A DNA stretch of 42,140 bases from DATGUN01 sp035301285 (GCA_035301285.1 DATGUN010000081.1:1-42140); one strand, 5' to 3'. Positions 17,451 to 26,316 are shown, counted from the stretch's first letter. Numbers and translations are program-made. Notes: generated by a model from the letters alone, not told the origin.

Positions 17451-17500
17451 AAAAAGCTCCCCGGGATTCAGTATGAACCGTATCCCGTTTGGAGCTTTTT
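17451..17500. terminator. Bidirectional terminator between convergent genes
   Basis: AAAAAGCTCC (17451-17460) pairs with GGAGCTTTTT (17491-17500); an inner stem CGGGAT/ATCCCG extends it. T-runs leave the stem in both directions, serving the Usp gene and the DUF3231 gene. Confidence 0.9.
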
Positions 17501-17508
17501 TATGCCCT

Positions 17509-18516
17509 TTATTCTTTGGCCCGTTTCGTTCGATCCTCCATCTGTGGCGGCTCCTCTGTCCATCCGTGTTTCACCATGATATTTCCTCCCTCACTTGCAA
17601 AGGTGAAAATATCCTTGCTGATGTCCACCATTTTCAATGATAAATCTCGTCTTAAGCTAAAAGAGGTTCCTATCGCATTACTTCCTAAACCAAAGGTGCT
17701 TAATAAAGATGTATTATACATCATGAGTTTATCAGAAAAAGGCGGTATGGTTGAATCAGTTACCATTCCTGCTGACGGAGACGGCGTAATAATATCACTT
17801 TCTAAAAATGTTTCAGTAAATGTTGAGATGATTTTTTTAGATAACTCTTTACCTTTTTCAAAATATTTTCGGGTTTCTTTTTCTTTTGCCGCTTGAGCAA
17901 ACCCTGTCATTAACTTCATCCCAGAAACATTCGATTCAATCGCATCATACAAATAAGCTACTTCCACCGTATTCAACGATCTTCTATTCCCTGTTAGTTT
18001 AAAAGTTGATCGATACCCTTTCCCTTCAGCAAACTCTGCTTGATCAGGCATATTAACACCGGGGGATTTTGGGAGGGCTCCTTTTTCCAGCAAAAACTGC
18101 GTCGTTTTTTCACACGTATCTTCTGCAAATGCCGAAAATCGTTTATACAGTTCCATGATATCTTTTCTATATGCCATCGACATATGTATAGCGTGCAGCC
18201 CTGACGCAACTTTCATCATTGTCCGTAAATACATGACCTCATAAATGTCATCAAACAATTTTGGTGCATTGACATTAACATCATTTTCGGTATAACCAAT
18301 TGGAACCGCGGCCCCTTCTTGTTCGAAAAGATTCGTAAGTTCTTTCACAAAAGTATCTTCCTGTGTGTGAAACGATTGCAGTATTTCAACGGCTTCGGGA
18401 TTCTGATTATTTGCTAAAAACGAGTCAATAACCCTTAACATCATCGTCTTTTTTTGATAAACGATCCAAAGTGTACCCAATTCGGATGAGGTTAATGGTA
18501 TATGGTCTGTTGTCAT
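17509..18516 (-). CDS. DUF3231 family protein
   Basis: The 335-residue, mostly helical cytosolic protein resembles the DUF3231 family of Bacillales, which appears as two tandem four-helix, ferritin-like halves. The halves can be seen as LTSSELGTLWIVYQKKTMM (first) and LNTVEVAYLYDAIESNVSGMKLM (second). No conserved metal-ligand set was identified and the function is unknown. ATG 18516 is chosen with GGAG eight bases before it; GTG 18525 overlaps that site. The gene is probably monocistronic. Confidence 0.7.
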   Translation of the reverse strand: MTTDHIPLTSSELGTLWIVYQKKTMMLRVIDSFLANNQNPEAVEILQSFHTQEDTFVKELTNLFEQEGAAVPIGYTENDVNVNAPKLFDDIYEVMYLRTMMKVASGLHAIHMSMAYRKDIMELYKRFSAFAEDTCEKTTQFLLEKGALPKSPGVNMPDQAEFAEGKGYRSTFKLTGNRRSLNTVEVAYLYDAIESNVSGMKLMTGFAQAAKEKETRKYFEKGKELSKKIISTFTETFLESDIITPSPSAGMVTDSTIPPFSDKLMMYNTSLLSTFGLGSNAIGTSFSLRRDLSLKMVDISKDIFTFASEGGNIMVKHGWTEEPPQMEDRTKRAKE

Positions 18517-18707
18517 CTGATTCACTCCATTTTTGGATATTCATCAGTAGGTTTTGCAGTAGCTTGATGATTTATTCACTTAAATATATGTTTTTATAAC
18601 TCATAATCAAGGACCTTGCATATGTATTTTTCCTTTCAACGTATGATAGATTCCTTATTCAATAAGCAGCAAATGAACGAACAAGAACATTGCTCATCCA
18701 TCATATT

Positions 18708-18735
18708 TTGTTTTTATATGCAAGTATAGTAGAAT
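18708..18735 (+). promoter_or_regulatory. Possible promoter of pruA
   Basis: TTGTTT (18708-18713) and TAGAAT (18730-18735) are spaced by 16 bp, 42 bp before the pruA start. Both hexamers deviate from consensus, so the call is tentative. Confidence 0.35.
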
Positions 18736-18777
18736 ATAAAATGTAAGAATATAGTCTTTCAAGAGGAGGTTTTCATT

Positions 18778-20325
18778 TTGGTATTACCATATGAACACGA
18801 AGCACTTACCGATTTCCAAGATAAGCAGAACCGTGACGATTATATAACGGCACTCAAAAAAGTGGAAAGTGAATTGGGCAAAGATTACCCACTTGTTATC
18901 GGTGGCGAAAAGATCTACACCGATGAAAAACTGACATCCGTTAACCCAGCAAATACGGAGCAAGTAGTTGGAAACGTCTCCATGGCAACGAAAGAACATG
19001 TTGAAAAAGCCATGGATGCTGCGAAAGAGGCTTTCAAAGAATGGAAGAAATGGACGGCAGAAGAACGCGCTGAAGTATTGTTCAAAGCAGCTGCCATCTC
19101 ACGCCGTCGGAAACATGAAATCTCCGCATGGATGTCCTTTGAAGCAAACAAGCCATGGGATCAGGCTGACGGCGATACAGCAGAAGCCATCGACTTCATG
19201 GAATATTATGGCCGTCAGATGGTACGTCTTGGTAAAGGACGTGAAGTAAACGATCAGCTTGGTGAAAACAACACATTTTTCTATCAACCTTTAGGACCTG
19301 GCGTTGTCATTCCTCCATGGAACTTTGCATATGCGATTGTTACCGGCACAACAGTCGGACCGATTGTCGCAGGTAACCCGGTACTCATGAAGCCATCCGA
19401 GAGCACTCCTGTTACAGCTTATAAATTGGTTGAAGTACTGGAAGAGGCCGGACTTCCAAAAGGCGTACTCAATTTCATTCCTGGTGACCCAGCAGAAATC
19501 GGTGATTACCTTGTGGACCATAAAGATTCACATTTCATCAATTTCACTGGTTCCCGTGCAACTGGGACACGCATCTATAATCGTGCGTCTGTCGTACATG
19601 AAGGGCAAACACACCTTAAACGTGTTGTTGCTGAAATGGGCGGTAAGGATGCCATCGTTGTTGATAACGATGCCGATCTTGACCTTGCTGCACAATCGAT
19701 TGTTGATTCAGCATTTGGCTTCCAGGGGCAAAAATGTTCCGCATGTTCCCGTGCCATTGTCCATCAAGATGTGTATGATGAAGTACTGGAAAAAACAATT
19801 GAAAAAGCAAAAGTATATACCGTTGGTAACCCAGCTGAAGATAATGTACCTATGGGTGCAGTTATCAATCAAAAACAATTTGATAAAATCAAAAATTACA
19901 TTGAAATCGGCAAAAAAGAAGGAACCCTTGTCTATGGTGGTGAAACAGATGACTCCAAAGGGTATCATGTTCACCCAACCATCATCAAAGACTTGGATCC
20001 TGAGGGAACCATCATGCAAGAGGAAATATTCGGACCTGTTGTCGGATTTTCCAAAGCAAAGGACTTTGATGAACTTCTTGACATTGCCAATAACACAGAC
20101 TATGCATTGACCGGTGCCATCATTTCCAATAATCGTGCGCACTTGAACCGTGCCCGCCACGAGTTTGATGTCGGAAATCTATATTTCAACCGTGGATGCA
20201 CAGGATCCATTGTCGGCTATCAGCCGTTCGGCGGTTTCAAAATGTCCGGAACCGATGCAAAAGCCGGTGGCCCAGATTATCTTCTTAATTTCTTGGCACC
20301 GAAAACTGTTACAGAAACATGGTAA
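18778..20325 (+). CDS. pruA: L-glutamate gamma-semialdehyde (1-pyrroline-5-carboxylate) dehydrogenase
   Basis: The enzyme oxidises glutamate semialdehyde to glutamate with NAD+, the second step of proline catabolism (also reached from arginine/ornithine). The 515-residue length and N-terminus match RocA/PutC enzymes of Bacillales. Catalytic residues are visible: Asn182 in PPWNF, Glu286 in VAEMGGKD and the nucleophile Cys320 in FQGQKCSACSR; cofactor glycine motif FTGSRATG is near 257-264. Translation starts at TTG 18778 after AGGAGG. No proline dehydrogenase gene or permease lies beside it, so the pathway is scattered. Proline turnover would fit a halotolerant lifestyle in which proline is a compatible solute. 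Confidence 0.96.
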   Translation: MVLPYEHEALTDFQDKQNRDDYITALKKVESELGKDYPLVIGGEKIYTDEKLTSVNPANTEQVVGNVSMATKEHVEKAMDAAKEAFKEWKKWTAEERAEVLFKAAAISRRRKHEISAWMSFEANKPWDQADGDTAEAIDFMEYYGRQMVRLGKGREVNDQLGENNTFFYQPLGPGVVIPPWNFAYAIVTGTTVGPIVAGNPVLMKPSESTPVTAYKLVEVLEEAGLPKGVLNFIPGDPAEIGDYLVDHKDSHFINFTGSRATGTRIYNRASVVHEGQTHLKRVVAEMGGKDAIVVDNDADLDLAAQSIVDSAFGFQGQKCSACSRAIVHQDVYDEVLEKTIEKAKVYTVGNPAEDNVPMGAVINQKQFDKIKNYIEIGKKEGTLVYGGETDDSKGYHVHPTIIKDLDPEGTIMQEEIFGPVVGFSKAKDFDELLDIANNTDYALTGAIISNNRAHLNRARHEFDVGNLYFNRGCTGSIVGYQPFGGFKMSGTDAKAGGPDYLLNFLAPKTVTETW

Positions 20326-20344
20326 AAATCGAATGATTCATATA

Positions 20345-20379
20345 GCCCGGTCTCACTTCATGCGACCGGGCACTCTTTT
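20345..20379 (+). terminator. Terminator of pruA
   Basis: GCCCGGTC (20345-20352) pairs with GACCGGGC (20364-20371), followed by ACTCTTTTA. It lies 20 bp after the pruA stop. Confidence 0.85.
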
Positions 20380-20931
20380 ACCTATACACCCCAAAGGACT
20401 TGATCCCATTAAAATAATAGCTTCTCAGGAATTTACTAATACGTTCCATATGGAAACGTCACTTTTGAAAAATATTTGTTTTTTTAACAGGACTTTCAAC
20501 AGGGTATGTCGAATAAAATATATATAATTATAAAGGGGGATAGACACCATTCATTCCATTAAAGCTTGCGCGATTTCTTAATATCGGAATACAAATGAAG
20601 CAAGTTACGAATCAACCTTGTATGATCAATGACATCAAAGGGGTGGATGCACATTACATAATCATTATAATCTCGTAACAATATGAGCAAAGGACGGTAT
20701 TTGACTGACCTACTTCAGTTTGCATTCGAAAATAATAAAATAATTAAAACTAAATTTCCAGAATGTTTTGTGAGTGTATGAAGCAGCGACGTATAAAGAA
20801 GATGTGATGTATGTTTAAATCAAGGGGAGATTTATCATATATTTTACCACACGCATATAATGCTATAACACAGTGTTTCTAATTTGTATATAAACAAGAA
20901 AGAAAAATAATTTAAAAGGGGCGTGTTTTTT
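20380..20931. other. Intergenic region, about 550 bp
   Basis: No supported ORF is present. A 12-bp palindrome TTCCATATGGAA lies at 20444-20455, nearly extended by ACG/CGT flanks. The promoter for the following lipoprotein gene is listed separately. The rest is AT-rich with no recognisable structure. Confidence 0.45.
20832..20861 (+). promoter_or_regulatory. Promoter of the lipoprotein gene at 20932
   Basis: TTATCA (20832-20837) and TATAAT (20856-20861) are spaced by 18 bp, giving a leader of about 65 nt. Confidence 0.5.
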
Positions 20932-21360
20932 ATGTTCAAAAGATCTTTTTTATTTCTATTGGTGGTCGTATTCCTTGTAGGCTGTGGGTCAAATACAAAT
21001 GCGAACAAAGATACGGACAAAAACGCAAATGCAAAAAGCAAGGAGACAGAAGAAGTCGTCTATTCCGGTGAAAGTGATACGTGGAAGGCGGAACTGAAGC
21101 TGGTTCTTGAAGGAGATAAGGAAAAAAGGGAATTCACACTGACGTTTACTGGTGATGATTATAAATCAATTGAATATATCAATTACGATGTCGTAGGACC
21201 AGAAGAATTCAGCGAAGAAGATGCAAGCATCAACGTCATGCAATATGTCGTGAGCAAGGAAACATTACAGGAGGCAACTTATGCCGATGATGATTCGGAC
21301 ATTGAAGTCAATGTTGAATGGAACGATGAAACTGAAACGATCGAATTGGAAGAGGAATAA
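20932..21360 (+). CDS. Small acidic lipoprotein of unknown function
   Basis: The 142-residue precursor has a signal sequence with lipobox FLVGC (Cys at about 18), so the mature protein is membrane-anchored outside. An Asn/Lys/Asp-rich linker precedes an approximately 90-residue beta-rich domain containing GESDTWKAEL and FTLTFTGDDY, and the C-terminus is very acidic (ETETIELEEE). It resembles small extracytoplasmic lipoproteins of Bacillaceae in general but no family is assigned. ATG 20932 is preferred with AAAGGGG ten bases upstream; GTG 20923 would overlap the site. Confidence 0.75.
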   Translation: MFKRSFLFLLVVVFLVGCGSNTNANKDTDKNANAKSKETEEVVYSGESDTWKAELKLVLEGDKEKREFTLTFTGDDYKSIEYINYDVVGPEEFSEEDASINVMQYVVSKETLQEATYADDDSDIEVNVEWNDETETIELEEE

Positions 21361-21389
21361 TCAATCAGTCCATAGTATAGCATTCCGTT

Positions 21390-21427
21390 AAAAACGAGGC
21401 ACCTTATGAAAAAGGAGCCTCGTTTTT
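21390..21427. terminator. Terminator, probably bidirectional
   Basis: AAAAACGAGGC (21390-21400) pairs perfectly with GCCTCGTTTTT (21417-21427). It follows the lipoprotein gene at 30 bp, and on the minus strand could also end the dihydrouridine synthase transcript. Confidence 0.88.
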
Positions 21428-21566
21428 TGATATCCAATAAAAGTGTAACGATGATCAAAGATGTTTTTGATCCTTTCAAATGGTTAGCATAAGACGATTC
21501 AAGAATGGATTGTACATTAATCGTCTTTTCGTCTACAAACAAAGGGCAAATTTCTCCCAGATTCAT

Positions 21567-22532
21567 TTAATGAACGGTACTCTTGAAATCATGAAGCAAT
21601 TCGCGGACGTCATCGGTTGATTCCGTCTGCATCAATTGATTCCGAAGCTCACTTGCCCCCCGGAAATCACGTATATATATTTTGAAGAAACGACGTAAAG
21701 GCTTGAATGAACGCGGCTCTACTTTTGAATATTGATCAAATAGATCCAAATGCAATTTCAAAAGACCAATCAGTTCCTCACTCGTAGCTTCTTTTGTTTC
21801 TTTTTCAAACGCATATGGATTTTTAAATACGCCCCTGCCGATCATGACCCCGTCCACTCCGTACTTATGGACGAGTTCCAACCCCGCTTTGCGATCCGGA
21901 ATATCCCCATTGATTGTCAGAAGCGTTTCCGGTGCTACCTCATCACGCAACTTCTTGATCTCAGGTATCAATTCCCAGTGTGCATCCACCTTGCTCATTT
22001 CCTTTTTGGTTCGGAGATGGATGGTCAAATTGACAATATCTTGTTCTAGCACATGCTTCAGCCACGACATCCATTCACGAACTTCCGTATAGCCGAGCCT
22101 TGTTTTCACGCTTACAGGCAAACCGCCTGCCTTTGCTGCCTGGATAATGTCACTTGCAACATCCGGGCGACGGATCAGACCACATCCCTTTCCTTTTGTG
22201 GCCACATTGGGGGCTGGACATCCCATATTGATATCGATGCCCCGGAAACCTTCTTCCTTCATGCCAAAACTCATCTGACGGAAATATTCCGGTTTATCGC
22301 CCCAAATATGCGCGACCATCGGCTGTTCATCTTCAGTAAATGTCAAACGTCCACGGACACTGAACTTTCCCTCGGGATGACAGTAACTCTCCGTGTTCGT
22401 GAATTCTGTAAAGAATACATCCGGTCTCGCCGCTTCACTTATCACATGCCTGAAAACGACATCGGTGACGTCTTCCATTGGTGCTAATACGAAAAATGGC
22501 CGTGGTAAATCGTGCCAAAAATTATCTATCAT
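21567..22532 (-). CDS. dus: tRNA-dihydrouridine synthase
   Basis: This FMN enzyme reduces uridine to dihydrouridine in the tRNA D-loop. The 321-residue protein has the TIM-barrel landmarks FVLAPMEDVTD, IDINMGCPAPNV (catalytic Cys near 105), KTRLGY, LTIHLRTKKEM and NGDIPD followed by GVMIGRGVFKNP. Sequence and its distinct MxxGFRGIDINMGCP region point to the subgroup separate from DusB. ATG 22532 is used, eight bases after GAGAGG; TTG 22538 is too close to the site. It is monocistronic. Confidence 0.92.
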   Translation of the reverse strand: MIDNFWHDLPRPFFVLAPMEDVTDVVFRHVISEAARPDVFFTEFTNTESYCHPEGKFSVRGRLTFTEDEQPMVAHIWGDKPEYFRQMSFGMKEEGFRGIDINMGCPAPNVATKGKGCGLIRRPDVASDIIQAAKAGGLPVSVKTRLGYTEVREWMSWLKHVLEQDIVNLTIHLRTKKEMSKVDAHWELIPEIKKLRDEVAPETLLTINGDIPDRKAGLELVHKYGVDGVMIGRGVFKNPYAFEKETKEATSEELIGLLKLHLDLFDQYSKVEPRSFKPLRRFFKIYIRDFRGASELRNQLMQTESTDDVRELLHDFKSTVH

Positions 22533-22869
22533 TTTCAAAACCTCTCATTACAAGGCATCATCAAAATCGTCTTGCCTCAAAAATAAAAATAGATCATGCT
22601 ATTCACTTATATACTTATACCATGATTGAGAGTGTTGTATCAAATGAAAATGATCGTACATGAAATGAAGCAATCATGCCCCCTCTTACAGGGATTGCAT
22701 ACTTTTATGCTTAACCTTGAAAATCAAATAAAAGGCCCTACATGATCCATGCAATAATCATTCATTAAAAAGATATTAATCCCCGAAACTGAATATCTTG
22801 TCCGGTTTAGTCATTCTGTAAAAAGCAGACGATGTTATGCAAAGCATCCAATCTATTAAAATTGCCCTA
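22533..22869. other. Intergenic region, 337 bp
   Basis: No ORF, strong hairpin or convincing promoter was found. It should contain the dus promoter and the end of the YxeA-type gene transcript. Confidence 0.4.
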
Positions 22870-23220
22870 TCAAGAATCATCTGAAGCAAGCCCTCGTAAT
22901 GCCTCATCCGGTATGTCTTCATCATCGACTTCCTCGTACGTGATGACCTCATCCTTTTTAAAGTATATCTTCAGATAAGCCCCTTCCAGTAATTGATGAT
23001 TAGCAGTGAAAGATAGATCTTCACTTTCGCCGTCCTTATTAAAACCAGTTAATTCATATTTATATCTTGTTATGTCATTATTTGTATACGTCTCTCCCTC
23101 ACCTTGGACTTTCACATAATACTTGCTTGAGCCGAGTGTTTGAAGTGCTTGCGGAGAACAAGCAGTCATGATTGCCCCCAACATAACGATCATACAAATG
23201 ATAATGTATTTATTTTTCAT
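22870..23220 (-). CDS. YxeA family (DUF1093) lipoprotein
   Basis: The 116-residue precursor has a signal sequence with lipobox MTAC and then LGSSKYYVKVQGEGE, YELTGFNKDGESEDLSFTA and GAYLKIYFKKDEVITYEEV, all diagnostic of the YxeA family. These are small extracytoplasmic beta-barrel-like (OB-fold) proteins of unknown function. ATG 23220 follows AAGGGTGG by six bases; the upstream ATG 23238 is not supported. The C-terminal tail is acidic. Confidence 0.82.
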   Translation of the reverse strand: MKNKYIIICMIVMLGAIMTACSPQALQTLGSSKYYVKVQGEGETYTNNDITRYKYELTGFNKDGESEDLSFTANHQLLEGAYLKIYFKKDEVITYEEVDDEDIPDEALRGLASDDS

Positions 23221-23380
23221 CACCGTCCACCCTTTCATTGTGTAAAAATAAAATCAATACAGCCTTATTCTTGTCACTATTATTATAAGGGAGAACATAG
23301 ATGCCCGAAATCGATTGTTCTTTCAAAACACATGATGAATCTTACAATATTGTCATCTCCCAATTCCGTTTTACGATAAA

Positions 23381-23405
23381 ACTGCCGACATGTTGTATCG
23401 GCAGT
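23381..23405 (-). terminator. Terminator of the AraC-type gene
   Basis: ACTGCCGA (23381-23388) pairs with TCGGCAGT (23398-23405) around nine bases. On the minus strand it is followed by TTTATCGTAAAA, 17 bp after the AraC gene stop. Confidence 0.75.
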
Positions 23406-23421
23406 CCATTCACTCGTTTAT

Positions 23422-24291
23422 TCATTTAGTAACCGGAATCCAGATTTCACTTCTGACATCCGAGGTCGTTAAATCCTCACTTTTAATTGACAGAATTTCC
23501 GGCCCCTCCATTTGTTGAAAATTAGAGGTTGGAAACCATTCTGAATAGATCCGCCCCCATACGTTCTGCAATGTTTCAGGAAAAGGTCCATTTGACTCAA
23601 ATACAGCCCAGGTGCACGCCGGAACCTTTAATTCCGAAAAATATTCCGGACTCTCCTTAATCGTGGCTACACCTATATAGTGATCCAGTCCCCCTTTTTC
23701 CTCCATGCGTCCTTCTGAAAAGTTTGTCGACGCTTGAATGATACCTTGAGGAGCAACATCTGAAAGCGCCCTTAATTCATTCAATTGATTTTCATCCAAG
23801 GATTTCCACATTGCTGTTATCTCAGGATTTTCACCTTCAAATACAATCGCGACTCTTTTTTTGATACCGACAATCTGGAATGCTTCTTTTTCTTCCAATC
23901 GGTAATTCATTTCACATCCTCCTTCAATTGATAATTGGAAGGTCATTGGTGGATAAGCCTTTAACGCACTGCCATTTCTTCTCGCCTCAGATGGTGTTAT
24001 ACCATGTAATTGTTGGAAAGCTCTTGTAAATGAATCAGCGGACTGATAACCATACTTAATGGCAATATCTATAATTCTCATGTGACTTTGGGTGATTTCA
24101 AAAGCCGCAAGTGTAAGTCGTCTACGTCGGATATATTCTGACAAAGGCACCCCAGCCAAGAATGAAAACATCCTTTTAAAGTGATATTCAGAACAGTAAG
24201 CGATTTTTGCCAGCTTATCATAGTCAATTTCTTCTGTCAGATTATCTTCCAAATACGTCATGGCATCATTCATTCTCTTTAGCACATCCAT
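23422..24291 (-). CDS. AraC-family transcriptional regulator with GyrI-like ligand domain
   Basis: The 289-residue protein carries two helix-turn-helix motifs at the N-terminus (about 1-105; second motif IDIAIKYGYQSADSFTRAF then GITPSEAR) followed by a GyrI/SOUL-type effector domain (about 130-289, ending in EIWIPVTK). The ROB/BltR-like arrangement suggests that a hydrophobic or drug-like ligand controls DNA binding. AGGTGG precedes ATG 24291. No obvious target operon is adjacent; the divergent gene is the hydroxyacid dehydrogenase at 24715. Confidence 0.9.
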   Translation of the reverse strand: MDVLKRMNDAMTYLEDNLTEEIDYDKLAKIAYCSEYHFKRMFSFLAGVPLSEYIRRRRLTLAAFEITQSHMRIIDIAIKYGYQSADSFTRAFQQLHGITPSEARRNGSALKAYPPMTFQLSIEGGCEMNYRLEEKEAFQIVGIKKRVAIVFEGENPEITAMWKSLDENQLNELRALSDVAPQGIIQASTNFSEGRMEEKGGLDHYIGVATIKESPEYFSELKVPACTWAVFESNGPFPETLQNVWGRIYSEWFPTSNFQQMEGPEILSIKSEDLTTSDVRSEIWIPVTK

Positions 24292-24714
24292 TTCCCAACC
24301 ACCTCAATCCAAATAATAACAAGCAATTAATAATAGCATCCGACATCCTGTGCACCATTCAGCAGGGCATAAAGTGATGATACGTTAATTGAAACTTCTT
24401 GGAATACGCATCAGGCCAACTTTCCCTATTTCCCGGGAAATAATGACATCATTCAATAAAAGAATACCATAAATTTATCTTGCCCTTTATTCAAATATTA
24501 CGACTTAATTCTAGCATTTCGTAAGCGGAAAAATGATATGGCAAAAATTCCACAACGCGTTTAAATATGCTATAATTTAACATTACACTGTATGAGTAAT
24601 ATAAATACATATTATGTAACTCACTCATTTATACAGATTTGCGTTTTCTATGTGAGTCATAGGGAATTGGTATATTAAAAACCAACCATCCCATATCTAA
24701 GGAGGAAATGAATC
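24292..24714. other. Divergent intergenic region with a 16-bp palindrome
   Basis: The gap lies between the divergent AraC-type and dehydrogenase genes. It holds a perfect palindrome TATTTCCCGGGAAATA at 24427-24442, the promoter listed separately, and, in the 130-nt leader of the dehydrogenase, an imperfect helix GTATGAGT/ACTCATTTATAC plus CTATG/CATAG. No ORF is supported. Confidence 0.55.
24548..24576 (+). promoter_or_regulatory. Promoter of the hydroxyacid dehydrogenase gene
   Basis: TTCCAC (24548-24553) and a perfect TATAAT (24571-24576) are spaced by 17 bp. Transcription would begin near 24583, leaving a leader of about 130 nt. Confidence 0.5.
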
Positions 24715-25692
24715 ATGAATCATAAACTTGCTATTGTTGGTGTTGGACACGTCGGCTCGTATGTACTTGCAGATGCGATGAAAGTCGGCATGTTTTCAGA
24801 AATTGTCGTCATTGATCAGGATAAAAATGTCGCATTTGGAGAGGCACTTGACCAGGCTCATTCCACCGCCCTTCCCTATACAACAAATGTCGATGTTTAT
24901 GCAGGCGATTATGAAAACGTGAAAGATGCTGATGTCATTATTGTAGCAGCAGGCCCAAGCATCATCACCACCGAAGACAATAAAAAACCGGACAGGGCCT
25001 TGCTGGCAGGAGAAAACAGTAACAATATCCGTGAAGTTATGACAGGCATTACCAAATATACGACTGATGCCATCATCATATTAATCACCAATCCACTGGA
25101 TGCCATGGTATATATTGCTGAAAATGAATTTGGCTATCCAAAAGGACGCATCTTCGGAACGGGGACGATGCTTGATTCCGCTCGCTTGCGCTATGTTGTC
25201 GCGTCCAATTATGATATTGATCCCAAAAGTATTACAGGTTACATGATGGGTGAACATGGGCTCACTGCATTTCCGGTCTTCAGTCGATTGAATATTCATG
25301 GTTTCGGCGAAAAAGAAATAGACAGCCATTTTCGAGGAAAAGAAAAACTCGACCGAAAAACGTTTGGACAAAACGTTGTGAATGCTGCCTATGATGTTTT
25401 AAATGGAAAAGGATGGACAAATGCAGGGGTTGCCCAAGCAGCGATCACACTTGCTAAAGCCGTTTTGTTGAATGAACGAAGCGTGTATCCGGTTTGTACA
25501 ACGTTGAACGGACAATATGGATATGATGGTGATGTCGCTTTGAGCATGCCTTGTATCATTGGAAAAAATGGTGTGGAACAACAATTGGAGATTGAATTAG
25601 ATGAAGAAGAAATGAAATTGTTGCATGAATCCGCAGCATACATACAGGAAACAATGAAAATAGCGAAAACAGGAAAAGATAAGGTGAAATAA
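24715..25692 (+). CDS. L-2-hydroxyacid (L-lactate / L-2-hydroxyisocaproate type) dehydrogenase
   Basis: The 325-residue enzyme of the lactate/malate dehydrogenase superfamily reduces 2-oxoacids with NADH. The NAD site is VGVGHVGS (about 9-15) with Asp34 at the end of the second strand; catalytic residues are Asp154 and Arg157 in LDSARLR and His181 in MGEHG. The substrate loop reads TTEDNKKPDRALLAGEN and lacks the lactate-dehydrogenase pattern GAxQxxGExR; it is closer to L-2-hydroxyisocaproate dehydrogenases, so branched or larger 2-oxoacids are plausible. A consensus AAGGAGG site precedes ATG 24715. It is monocistronic, with the next gene 175 bp away. Confidence 0.83.
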   Translation: MNHKLAIVGVGHVGSYVLADAMKVGMFSEIVVIDQDKNVAFGEALDQAHSTALPYTTNVDVYAGDYENVKDADVIIVAAGPSIITTEDNKKPDRALLAGENSNNIREVMTGITKYTTDAIIILITNPLDAMVYIAENEFGYPKGRIFGTGTMLDSARLRYVVASNYDIDPKSITGYMMGEHGLTAFPVFSRLNIHGFGEKEIDSHFRGKEKLDRKTFGQNVVNAAYDVLNGKGWTNAGVAQAAITLAKAVLLNERSVYPVCTTLNGQYGYDGDVALSMPCIIGKNGVEQQLEIELDEEEMKLLHESAAYIQETMKIAKTGKDKVK

Positions 25693-25821
25693 CAGTGTAT
25701 GGTGATGGAAAGGACGCAAACCCAAAGACATTCTGCGACACTTTCTAAATATCCCATAACGCCTGACTTTTTACCAAAGTGCCCCTCCCTTCTCGTTATA
25801 ACAGTTCCATAAACTTTTCGC

Positions 25822-25849
25822 TTGAAAATACTTTAAAAAGGAATAAGAT
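25822..25849 (+). promoter_or_regulatory. Possible promoter of the gene at 25868
   Basis: TTGAAA (25822-25827) and TAAGAT (25844-25849) are spaced by 16 bp. The leader would be only about 12 nt, just including the ribosome binding site. Confidence 0.4.
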
Positions 25850-25867
25850 AAATGTGGAGGGGTTCCT

Positions 25868-26263
25868 ATGTATAACTTGTTGAAAGAAACGACTGTACGT
25901 TGTGTGTGGCCTGGAGCTGTCCTTCCATTTGGTGAAAATGGCAAATTCCTGGTCAACTACTTCAAAGATAAATACGATGTGGATATCGAATACCTCGAGG
26001 AAACAAAAACCCTACCCGGAAACGGTCCCGAGGGTGGACGCATCGATCAGATATTCAATGTCTATAACGACTCCATCGACCAATTTGAAAACGTAAAAGA
26101 TAAGATCGGCGCTTTTTACGCTAAGGAAATTGTACAAGAAGCCAAGCATCACCTTTACATGGAAAGTATCTACTTTCGTTATTTCAAACGCGCCGAAGAT
26201 GAACTGTTGAAAGCCGGGGACATTTCAGAAAACGAGGTCTACCCGGTTAAAAAGTTCAAATAA
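25868..26263 (+). CDS. Hypothetical protein, 131 residues
   Basis: No family was recognised. The protein is soluble, without signal peptide or membrane segment. The first half contains TVRCVWPGAVLPFGENGKFLV and EYLEETKTLPGNGPEGGRIDQIF; the second half is predicted helical (IVQEAKHHLYMESIYFRYFKRAEDELL). GGAGGGG five bases before the ATG, a preceding promoter and a following terminator support a real, singly transcribed gene. Confidence 0.7.
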   Translation: MYNLLKETTVRCVWPGAVLPFGENGKFLVNYFKDKYDVDIEYLEETKTLPGNGPEGGRIDQIFNVYNDSIDQFENVKDKIGAFYAKEIVQEAKHHLYMESIYFRYFKRAEDELLKAGDISENEVYPVKKFK

Positions 26264-26270
26264 TCCATCA

Positions 26271-26296
26271 AACCCCCGCCATTTTTGACGGGGGTT
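26271..26296 (+). terminator. Terminator of the gene at 25868
   Basis: AACCCCCG (26271-26278) pairs with CGGGGGTT (26289-26296), followed by AGCTTTTG. It sits in the 53-bp gap between convergent genes and may also slow minus-strand transcription. Confidence 0.8.
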
Positions 26297-26316
26297 AGCT
26301 TTTGAGAAAGAAAACC

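Noticed and set aside
19430..20110. Plus-strand frame of 226 codons within pruA
   Set aside because: It is an out-of-frame shadow of pruA.
21279..21566. Minus-strand frame of 95 codons between the lipoprotein and dus genes
   Set aside because: It overlaps the lipoprotein gene and a strong terminator, has no ribosome binding site and a Ser-rich shadow composition.
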